Part shown: positions 1 to 6,039 of the stretch, piece by piece
Layout of the letters: every line of letters begins with the position of its first letter
How positions within the stretch are numbered: position 1 is the stretch's first letter
Translations under genes and position numbers: made by a program
Assembly: GCA_026770615.1 (NCBI GenBank)
Contig: MU631492.1
Span: 44,535-56,523 of the forward strand
Length of the DNA stretch: 11,989 nucleotides
Direction of reading: 5' to 3'
Source of the DNA: Pavlovales sp. CCMP2436
Taxonomy: Eukaryota; Haptophyta; Pavlovophyceae; Pavlovales
The notes under the pieces: generated by a model
Told to the model about the DNA's origin: nothing
Database searches by the model: none
What the model saw: the letters and a program-made list of their open reading frames with translations, nothing else

Positions 1-1715
1 CGACCCTTATATTGAATGCAGTTCTAGACGGCACACTGACCGACACTGTTTTTTGCTCGCCAACTCACCTTCTTCGACTCGACGCTTTGAAAAAGGGCTT
101 CACCCAAACCATGTGCCACGCTCGACTTCTAGGAGGCCGGGTGTTCACAGAAGAGCGTACGAGAGACCTTAACAAACGCCCGCCAGCCAACATCATAGTC
201 GATGAAGCCACCATGTTGACGCAGAAACAACAACTAAAAATAGAGGAATTCGCAAAGGGATGGGGCGCGAGGTTGTTCTTCCTCGGCGACTACTGCCCCG
301 TAACAAGCATCCCGATGCAGTGCCAGCCGGTGGACAGCGCGAGCATGAATCTCGAAGGACTACGTCGATACCACGTCGAAGGCGTGAAGCGAACAAGCGA
401 CCCTTTGCTCATGGTGATTCAAGATGCACTACGATACGTGATTGGAAACACAGCCGGGGGGCTCTTCTTCGCTAGCGGATACGGAGGCGCTGACCCGGTC
501 GATGCGGTTAAGGAAGCACGGGACTTTATCTTCAACGCGGTACATGAGGAGCAGCACAGCTCGGTCTACAAGGCATGCGAAGAGATAACACAAGGCGATA
601 TAATATTGGCCGCAACAAGAGTGTGCCCACACTGCGGTCATACGGCAGTAGAGAAGTGTACGTGCATGACAGCGAAAACGATCGATGAGGTCAATTTTAT
701 CAGCAAGGCCAAGAAAGAGCTCTACATACAGCGCAACACCAAGTCAAAGGCCGGCGGCGGGCGGGGGGGAGGAGAGCGCGATGGAGGTCTCGGTGGCGGC
801 CTCGTAGTAGGGGCCGAAATAGGAGGGGGAGAGGAAGAAAAAGAAAAAGAAAAAGAGGAAGAGATCGACCTCTGGCCGCTCTCAGCGTACAGCTCAGTGG
901 CACTCGAATACGCGCGCGAGCTGGCTGACCATGGTGGAGGATCATCTGGTGATGTAGAGTGGAAGTGCACAAAAACGATAAGAGGGACAATACTTGTCAA
1001 TGGCACACGCTTCCGAGCTGACAGAATAGCGCCAAATTTCGGTGGGGTGGATCTAACATCCCATATAGGCGAAGGTATCACGTTCTCGCCCACATCGACC
1101 ATACACAGCTTCCAGGGCATCACGTTCGAAGGCGACAAGCTCTACCTCGACATGAATATGATATGGGATGTACGGATGTTGTACGTTGCTGTAAGTCGGG
1201 TCAGGACCATTAAGCAGCTCGCTGTTATCATGTCGGCAAAGCAAACACAGTACATGGGTGAAGGTGCGGAACATAGAACTGAGAAGGCTCGGCAGTTCGG
1301 GCTGGCGCGTGCAGCAGGACAAGGAGCCATCGAAGAATACCCCGTGGGTGACGGGCGATATATAGCCGACCTGGCCGTGTTCGATATAGCCGAAAATGGA
1401 AAAATGAAGCTGGTCAAGCTCGTCGAAGTGGTGGTTACAAACCCGCCGACCAGGGAAAAATTGAAGTATTACAAAGAGCTCGGATTGGAGTGCGAAGTCG
1501 TCTACATCGAGAAAGAGCCACCAAAACAAAGTGTAAGTGTAAGTGTAAGTGTGCCACCCCCCCGCCTCCCCCGCCTCCCCCGCCCCAGTCCGAGTTCGAG
1601 TCCGAGTTCGAGTTCGAGTCCGAGTCCGAGTTCGAGTCCGAGTTCGACCCCCTGCCCGCCACCGATGTTTGTGGACGATAGTGATGAAGAAGACTGCGAA
1701 GAAGGTGAGGAGTGA
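1..1715 (+). CDS. SF1 DNA helicase with C-terminal CoiA-like nuclease-like domain (5' partial)
   Basis: The reading frame is open from base 3 through the left edge, so the N-terminus, including the Walker A P-loop, lies outside the window. Numbering residues from base 12: Walker B/motif II is NIIVDEAT (60-67), motif III surrounds LGDYCPV (91-97), motif V is TIHSFQGITFEGD (363-375) and motif VI is MLYVAVSRVR (389-398). This is the Pif1/RecD-like SF1 pattern with a UvrD_C_2-type end. Two insertions break the motor: a Cys cluster at C205, C208, C216, C218 that could bind zinc, and a Gly/Glu/Lys linker (about 247-284). After motif VI, residues 445-500 (RYIADLAVFD, then VEVVVT, then YYKELG) resemble the CoiA-like PD-(D/E)XK fold, with D453 and E472 as putative metal ligands. 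The tail is a Ser/Pro repeat and an acidic end. The likely role is genome replication or processing. The helicase call is firm; the nuclease call is inference. Confidence 0.85.
   Translation, partial: TLILNAVLDGTLTDTVFCSPTHLLRLDALKKGFTQTMCHARLLGGRVFTEERTRDLNKRPPANIIVDEATMLTQKQQLKIEEFAKGWGARLFFLGDYCPVTSIPMQCQPVDSASMNLEGLRRYHVEGVKRTSDPLLMVIQDALRYVIGNTAGGLFFASGYGGADPVDAVKEARDFIFNAVHEEQHSSVYKACEEITQGDIILAATRVCPHCGHTAVEKCTCMTAKTIDEVNFISKAKKELYIQRNTKSKAGGGRGGGERDGGLGGGLVVGAEIGGGEEEKEKEKEEEIDLWPLSAYSSVALEYARELADHGGGSSGDVEWKCTKTIRGTILVNGTRFRADRIAPNFGGVDLTSHIGEGITFSPTSTIHSFQGITFEGDKLYLDMNMIWDVRMLYVAVSRVRTIKQLAVIMSAKQTQYMGEGAEHRTEKARQFGLARAAGQGAIEEYPVGDGRYIADLAVFDIAENGKMKLVKLVEVVVTNPPTREKLKYYKELGLECEVVYIEKEPPKQSVSVSVSVPPPRLPRLPRPSPSSSPSSSSSPSPSSSPSSTPCPPPMFVDDSDEEDCEEGEE
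1531..1553 (+). repeat. GTGTAA hexanucleotide microsatellite in helicase tail
   Basis: Three perfect GTGTAA units plus a partial one lie inside the helicase reading frame and encode alternating Ser-Val. A C-rich stretch with repeated CCGCCTCC units follows (about 1556-1586). As 6-bp units they can expand or contract without shifting the frame. Confidence 0.85.
1587..1646 (+). repeat. Ten AGTYCG hexamers encoding a Ser/Pro tail
   Basis: Ten consecutive 6-bp units, each AGTCCG or AGTTCG, encode a Ser/Pro-rich stretch between the nuclease-like domain and the acidic end of the helicase. The two variants alternate irregularly. The repeat also holds the other frames open, producing long spurious ORFs on both strands here. 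Confidence 0.9.
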
Positions 1716-1744
1716 GGAGGAGGCGGATGCGTTAAGGGGGGGTC

Positions 1745-1756
1745 AAATTTAAATCT
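1745..1756 (+). promoter_or_regulatory. Promoter-like box upstream of the 1780 gene
   Basis: AAATTTAAATCT lies 23 nt before the ATG at 1780. It is a variant of the AAATAAAAATMT box that recurs before the structural genes at similar spacing. Confidence 0.55.
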
Positions 1757-1779
1757 CTTCTAAGAGTATACCAGCAGCC

Positions 1780-2163
1780 ATGTGCATCGACACGCAGTTT
1801 CAAAATCTTTTGTCGCTTAACGCAGGCCGGAAGGCACGTCGTGGCGTGAATAGCGATCTTTTGGGATGTTATAATTTTGGCGACATTATGTATTTCAAAA
1901 AATCAATTGGTGGAGCTACATATACAGTCAAGGGCGATCTCATAGATCCTGATACAAATAGCCTTATTCCTCGCGTACGGTTCTCTGCGAACGAGAAAAC
2001 CCTTCGTATAATCAATTACAACGAAGAGGAAGAGGATGAAGAGCTGGAGGGAAGGGGAGCAGATGAAGATGAAGATATCATAAACGAGTGCGACACGCCT
2101 CCTGTATTGCTACGTCTAATGGAGCTCAGACCGACCGAAAAAAATATCGCCCACATAAAGTAA
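1780..2163 (+). CDS. Unrecognised small acidic-tailed protein
   Basis: A 127-aa protein that I do not recognise. The first two thirds look folded, with mixed charge and beta-prone segments such as GDIMYFKKS and YTVKGDLIDPDT. Residues about 80-100 form a strongly acidic run (EEEEDEELEG, then DEDEDI), and a short basic/hydrophobic end follows. It starts 64 bp after the helicase stop, has the shared promoter-like box 23 nt upstream, and is followed 17 bp later by another small + strand gene. Its place beside the helicase suggests, but does not show, a role in DNA replication or regulation. The acidic stretch could mimic DNA or bind basic proteins. Reality as a gene is fairly likely; function is unknown. 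Confidence 0.7.
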   Translation: MCIDTQFQNLLSLNAGRKARRGVNSDLLGCYNFGDIMYFKKSIGGATYTVKGDLIDPDTNSLIPRVRFSANEKTLRIINYNEEEEDEELEGRGADEDEDIINECDTPPVLLRLMELRPTEKNIAHIK

Positions 2164-2180
2164 AGTATAAGATAGCCATA

Positions 2181-2561
2181 ATGACCACTACGATTGTTGT
2201 TGCATATCCAACTACGAGCCCACAGATCAACGAAAATCAGCTCGCGGAGCTTTCAATTATAATAAAAAAAATGCAAAGAATCGGATTGCCAAATAATTTA
2301 AGCCTCATCGATGTAAAGCGGTCACCCAGCAAGTCATCGATCAGAGGAACTTTTTCGCATGATAGAAATCTCTATTTTAGAGCCGACAGCCATTTCATTA
2401 GGGTGTACCGCTCGTCGTGGCTGTATTGTGATGCATCCTTCTACTCGCTTCTTACAGGCACGAGTAGGCAAATCCTTTTTCCATGTCCTGACGAGTCTTC
2501 TCACCCATCTCCACAGCCTGCATTTCCCTATGATAGCAGTCAGTGCTGCAGCGTGTCGTGA
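2181..2561 (+). CDS. Unrecognised small protein
   Basis: A 126-aa protein starting at the ATG at 2181. The frame is open further upstream to 2088, but that part overlaps the preceding gene. It holds an N-terminal helix-like segment (ENQLAELSIIIKKMQRIG), a basic Ser-rich stretch (KRSPSKSSIRG), an aromatic-rich segment (RNLYFRADSHFIRVYRSSW) and a Ser/Pro/Cys end. I recognise no family. A weak A-rich element (2138-2148) lies 32 nt upstream, a longer spacing than for other genes. A second + strand frame overlaps its 3' half and stays open to 2856, so a frameshift or a different true C-terminus is possible. Confidence 0.55.
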   Translation: MTTTIVVAYPTTSPQINENQLAELSIIIKKMQRIGLPNNLSLIDVKRSPSKSSIRGTFSHDRNLYFRADSHFIRVYRSSWLYCDASFYSLLTGTSRQILFPCPDESSHPSPQPAFPYDSSQCCSVS

Positions 2562-2570
2562 TAAAAATAT
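2560..2570 (+). promoter_or_regulatory. Promoter-like box over the 2181 gene stop
   Basis: GATAAAAATAT matches the core of the recurring box and overlaps the TGA of the 2181 gene. It lies 13 nt before an ATG at 2584, shorter than the 18-28 nt seen elsewhere, so it may be fortuitous. Confidence 0.3.
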
Positions 2571-2583
2571 CATCGACTACATA

Positions 2584-2856
2584 ATGTTGCAGTGCGACTA
2601 CAAGTGCTTAAAACACGAAGCCAAACACGAGTCCAAAATCGAGACCAAGTACGACCATAAGCACTCACTCTTCCCGATGTTACTACCGGGGTGGTACTCA
2701 CCTATGCACGCCGACTTTGTTTCAAGTTTTTCAGGCTGTGTGCTTTCACAGCGTTCACAACCAAACGCACCGGGCCAGGTAGAAAGCGGTTCGCCTGGTC
2801 TCTTTGAGGCACAACCACGAGCGGGGCTTGGCCTGATGGACGTCGACCTAGACTAG
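2584..2856 (+). CDS. Possible small ORF, partly antisense to the lipase-like gene
   Basis: A 90-codon candidate. Its first part (2584-2701) fills the gap between the 2181 gene and the convergent lipase-like gene. It has a regular Lys/His/Glu-rich composition (CLKHEAKHESKIE, then LFPMLLPGWYSP) and codons ending mostly in G or C, which looks coding. The last 155 bp run antisense to the lipase 3' end and are Ser/Pro/Gly-rich, as expected of a shadow frame. It could be a separate small gene, the true end of the 2181 gene displaced by a frameshift, or noncoding. No family is recognised. Confidence 0.28.
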   Translation: MLQCDYKCLKHEAKHESKIETKYDHKHSLFPMLLPGWYSPMHADFVSSFSGCVLSQRSQPNAPGQVESGSPGLFEAQPRAGLGLMDVDLD

Positions 2857-3364
2857 AAAGCAACGAAACGGGATCAAGCCGGGTCCGTACATCGGTCTGC
2901 CTCGATCCATTTTGAATTTGCGGCTGACTTCGACCTGTAAAATTGAAATTGGGTATGTCGCCAAGTCCGGCAGCCTTGTTGAACGTCACGATGGAGCCTC
3001 TAGAACCCGAACGTTCGGCCAGGCGCCCACCGAGCGAGTGCCCTGTGGAGTTTGAGGGCATGTTATACTTTGCCTCGACCGCAGTGGTGATCTCCCGGGC
3101 ACGACGCTGCCTCTGAGTCTCCCGTCCACTACCGAAAGCGATAAGAGCATCGTCAACTAGGAAGTCACGTGGCGTTGTAGATCCTCGATGAACGATTGTG
3201 GGTTGCCCAGTCCGATTGTCGGTGTAGACGAGTGTGTCAGATTGAGATAATTGTCGGTCTAGTTTGAAACCCAGTGAGTCGCCAAAGGTCCCTGCCTGGT
3301 CGAGTGGGAGGTATGAAGCTCTTGCTAGATCTATAGCGTTTCGTTTGAATGAGTCTTCCTGCAT
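2702..3364 (-). CDS. Class-3-lipase-like alpha/beta hydrolase
   Basis: A 220-aa protein with the sequence hallmarks of a small class 3 lipase/phospholipase-like hydrolase. The nucleophile elbow is GHSLGG (Ser110), preceded by an oxyanion-type segment VHRGS (58-62) and DFLVDD (67-72). A candidate catalytic Asp lies in RLDPVS (Asp164), and a candidate catalytic His in AHSLKNL (His209) near the C-terminus, giving Ser-Asp-His in the correct order. No signal peptide or clear membrane segment is seen. It would hydrolyse ester bonds of lipids; a role in membrane penetration or exit is inference. It is the last gene of the leftward block, starts 90 bp after the fibre-like gene stop, and has an A-rich tract upstream. 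It converges on the small + strand genes. Confidence 0.8.
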   Translation of the reverse strand: MQEDSFKRNAIDLARASYLPLDQAGTFGDSLGFKLDRQLSQSDTLVYTDNRTGQPTIVHRGSTTPRDFLVDDALIAFGSGRETQRQRRAREITTAVEAKYNMPSNSTGHSLGGRLAERSGSRGSIVTFNKAAGLGDIPNFNFTGRSQPQIQNGSRQTDVRTRLDPVSLLSSLGRRPSGQAPLVVVPQRDQANRFLPGPVRLVVNAVKAHSLKNLKQSRRA

Positions 3365-3380
3365 CGCTATGGTAAATGAA

Positions 3381-3419
3381 TTTTTTTTTTTTTTAATCTT
3401 TTTTTTAATCTTTTTTTTT
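3381..3419 (-). promoter_or_regulatory. Segmented poly-A (sense) tract before the lipase-like gene
   Basis: On the coding (-) strand this reads A9-GATT-A8-GATT-A14, ending 16 nt before the lipase ATG. It lies between the stop of the fibre-like gene and the lipase start. It probably carries this gene's version of the A-rich promoter box, and may also mark the 3' end of the preceding transcript. The exact homopolymer lengths may be affected by sequencing error. Confidence 0.5.
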
Positions 3420-3454
3420 GGCTCTTTTTGGTTCTTTTGGGTCTTTTAAAACAT

Positions 3455-5977
3455 TTAGCTCGTTTTTGTAAAGCCAGTAGATGACAATGTATACAACCCC
3501 GTGTTGGCTATGCTCCCGCCTTTTAATATCGTTATGAAAAACTTCCAGGCTGCCATAGGTGAATTAACCATGCTTATAATACGCCCTTCCGCGTTCCCCA
3601 TGATTATTTTAAATGTATTTGTAGACACAGGATACACACTTAGCAGGTGGGCGCCTATAGGGTGTACCGTAATGAACGTGATGTCTGGAACACTGACGTA
3701 CGTGGATCCACTTCCTGCAGTAACCCTCGTGAAAGTGACCTTGTAGAAGCGATAAGCTATATGATCTGTTGTAACATCAAAAGCCGCTGCAATGTTGGAA
3801 GACCAGTTTGTTTTTTCATATGATTGAATATCAGTGAATGTTGTGTCATTAGAGCCAGACAAGGTCCATGCTGTGGGTGCAGTTACACCAGGGTAGCGAG
3901 TACTGCCTTCAAAGCGCAACGAAGAAATCTTCAATGCTTGTGGATACTCTATTGTCAGAGATTGAGACCCAACTCCCGCCGTTGTGAAAGTTCCTTCAGA
4001 CGACCCCCAGTAGGTGCTCGAGTTCTTATCAAAAGCTGCGTTTGCGGCGTACAATGCGTTGTTTTGATACGTAGAACTGCTTACAACTCGCCATCCATCG
4101 CTATTATTCCAATCGATGCTTGTTGAAATATTGATATTGTTAACAAACGCCGGGCTGTTTTTAATGAAAACCTCTATGTCCTCAGTACTGTACGCTGGTA
4201 CCACATTGATCTGGACAACCCCGCTGGGGTTGTCAGTAGTTATAAGCCACGAGTCGGATGTAGCCGTGCAGCTAACGATATTTATTTCTTCTTGTAGTGT
4301 GTATAATGAATTTTCGATTCGTTCGATTGAGTTAACCACGTTCATGGTTGCTCCGTTGACTGTTTTTCCATATAGAGCATTGAAATAAGAATTATTGATT
4401 AGTTCAGATTGAATTATCTTTAGTGAGAAATCGTCCAGTGTAATATCCCGCGAGCTGTCACTCTTCATAATTATTGAACTCACCGGGGTAATTAATCCTG
4501 TGTACGTTCCTGATGCAAATGAACCACCACAAACACGCAGGACAGGTCTATAAATTCTTGAATAAATAACAGACAATTCACCTACCTCTGTATCTCGTAC
4601 AACCTCTGTTTCGTTGGAGAAAAACTTGACATCATTTGAGTGCCTAATAATCACTGTGAATTTCCTTTTTATTGAGGTACGATAATCTTCAACAGACGGA
4701 GATATATCGAAAACCACCTGGCGTGGAACCACTCCATTTGACCCTGTGGTAAAGAGGTCTAATTTTATTGTTTGAAAAAAGAAACCTGCTACATTTGGAA
4801 AAGTGAGAGGCCAGTCACTCATCGATTCAGGTCGAGGTCCAGCCGACCAACCTGGGTTCAAATACGAGGGCGTTCTTTGCATACCGATATGATCCTTGCT
4901 GGCGTCATCACCGTCCCACCTGCTAAACCATCCAAACCCCTCTGGTAAACCGTAATCTGTGCTGTAATCAAACAGCGGAGCTAATTTTCCTGTGTTAGTG
5001 TCGTATGTCAACGTGAGATGCCCGAAGCTAGTACCATCTACAAAAACCCGCATTTGATCGTTCCACTTGACGATCATCTGTGCTGGTGTATCAACGGGAC
5101 TCCAGTAGAACCATCGAGCATAGTTCACGTCTGGATTCAGCGTGTTTCTCCTTACAAGTACACCTAAAACTGGAAGTGGGTCTGGAAGTGGCAAGTTGCG
5201 AAGTTTTACTGTGTACGTTGATGAGAGCGGGTCACTTAAAGTTTCTGTTTGCAATTTCAACGTGTCGCCGATTACTGCCAGTGTTCCTTCTGTGAATGGT
5301 GAATCCTCTGCGAGTGTAAACTGCAAGCCAATTGAGTTTGTCATTGCTGTTTCCAAATCGGTGCTCAGTTTCAACTCGGAAACGAACGTCAGGGGTGATT
5401 CAAAAATACTCGAATCAAAGGGCAAAACGAGTTCTGTGCCTGTTTGCGTTGAAGTGAATGTATTCGGAAATGGGCGAGGGGCCATATTGGTTTGCCAGAA
5501 TATATTGGGTGAATTAGTGAGCAACAATCCCAGGGTACTTTTTGCCTGGTCGCTACCAAAGTCACGGTCAACCTGGTAAAACACATCAGTAATGCTTCCA
5601 TATTCCAGGTCTTTATTGTACACTGCACTGAACTTGTTTGTGGATGAAATAAACACAAGATCACAATGTCCGAAACTCACAGAAGAACTAGATGGTCGCA
5701 TCTGAGCTTTCCACTTATTCACTATGGACGATGACGAGTCTTCAGATGACCAAACGAAATCACGAGTGTAGGTCGATCCAGGTATGATTTTTATCAATTT
5801 GATTATTAAAATTTCAGGGACTACTGTTCGGAGGAGAACTTTAGCGGGGTCACGTGTTTTGTTTTGCTCTTCATCAAGGCTACTCAAATTCAGATGCGTA
5901 ATCGTGGACGTGTTTGTAGTCAGAGGAACTTCAAGCGGCTTTGTTTTGCTTTGTAATTGTCCGAAAACGTTCGCCAT
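3455..5977 (-). CDS. Large fibre/spike-like protein: tandem duplicated domain, coiled coil, discoidin-like domain
   Basis: This 840-aa protein is the largest gene in the window. Residues about 48-255 and 257-430 look like two diverged copies of one domain. Each has an aromatic stretch (RDFVWSSED vs RWFYWSPVD), then IVNKWKAQMR vs IVKWNDQMR, SFGH in both, and STNKFSAVY vs NTGKLAPLF. Residues 546-568 (VNSIERIENSLYTLQEEINIV) fit a short coiled coil that could trimerise. Residues about 625-770 resemble an F5/8 type C (discoidin) domain, which generally binds glycans or lipids: AANAAFDKNSSTYWGS, then SLTIEYPQALKISSLRFEG, then YRFYKVTFTRV. No signal peptide or clear membrane anchor is visible. A head-stalk-tip architecture and a receptor-binding role on the virion are inference. 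The gene appears more A/T-rich than the capsid genes, which may indicate separate acquisition. The start follows the promoter box by 25 nt. Confidence 0.8.
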   Translation of the reverse strand: MANVFGQLQSKTKPLEVPLTTNTSTITHLNLSSLDEEQNKTRDPAKVLLRTVVPEILIIKLIKIIPGSTYTRDFVWSSEDSSSSIVNKWKAQMRPSSSSVSFGHCDLVFISSTNKFSAVYNKDLEYGSITDVFYQVDRDFGSDQAKSTLGLLLTNSPNIFWQTNMAPRPFPNTFTSTQTGTELVLPFDSSIFESPLTFVSELKLSTDLETAMTNSIGLQFTLAEDSPFTEGTLAVIGDTLKLQTETLSDPLSSTYTVKLRNLPLPDPLPVLGVLVRRNTLNPDVNYARWFYWSPVDTPAQMIVKWNDQMRVFVDGTSFGHLTLTYDTNTGKLAPLFDYSTDYGLPEGFGWFSRWDGDDASKDHIGMQRTPSYLNPGWSAGPRPESMSDWPLTFPNVAGFFFQTIKLDLFTTGSNGVVPRQVVFDISPSVEDYRTSIKRKFTVIIRHSNDVKFFSNETEVVRDTEVGELSVIYSRIYRPVLRVCGGSFASGTYTGLITPVSSIIMKSDSSRDITLDDFSLKIIQSELINNSYFNALYGKTVNGATMNVVNSIERIENSLYTLQEEINIVSCTATSDSWLITTDNPSGVVQINVVPAYSTEDIEVFIKNSPAFVNNINISTSIDWNNSDGWRVVSSSTYQNNALYAANAAFDKNSSTYWGSSEGTFTTAGVGSQSLTIEYPQALKISSLRFEGSTRYPGVTAPTAWTLSGSNDTTFTDIQSYEKTNWSSNIAAAFDVTTDHIAYRFYKVTFTRVTAGSGSTYVSVPDITFITVHPIGAHLLSVYPVSTNTFKIIMGNAEGRIISMVNSPMAAWKFFITILKGGSIANTGLYTLSSTGFTKTS

Positions 5978-6002
5978 TTCAGAATGTGTATATTAGCACC
6001 AT

Positions 6003-6014
6003 ATATTTTTATTT
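6003..6014 (-). promoter_or_regulatory. Promoter-like box of the fibre-like gene
   Basis: On the - strand AAATAAAAATAT lies 25 nt before the ATG. It is identical to the box before the penton gene. Confidence 0.7.
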
Positions 6015-6039
6015 ATAGCCAACAGATCATCATATTAGA

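Noticed and set aside
12..14. TTG at 12 as the helicase start codon
   Set aside because: The frame is open to the left edge and the Walker A motif expected just upstream of this segment is missing, so the gene is cut by the window, not started here.
722..1138. Long - strand ORFs antisense to the helicase
   Set aside because: Low-complexity Pro/Ser/Phe composition mirroring the Gly/Glu/Lys linker; the + strand carries clear helicase motifs.
1435..1752. Alternate-frame ORFs through the AGTYCG repeat (both strands)
   Set aside because: They are kept open by the 6-bp repeat and consist of Arg-Val, Glu-Phe or Asp-Ser repeats with no folded sequence.
2334..2573. 79-codon - strand ORF antisense to the 2181 gene
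   Set aside because: Arg/Trp-rich composition, no promoter box, and fully overlapped by a more plausible + strand gene.
5142..5579. 145-codon + strand ORF inside the fibre-like gene
   Set aside because: Antisense shadow of the fibre-like gene; no upstream box and no family resemblance.
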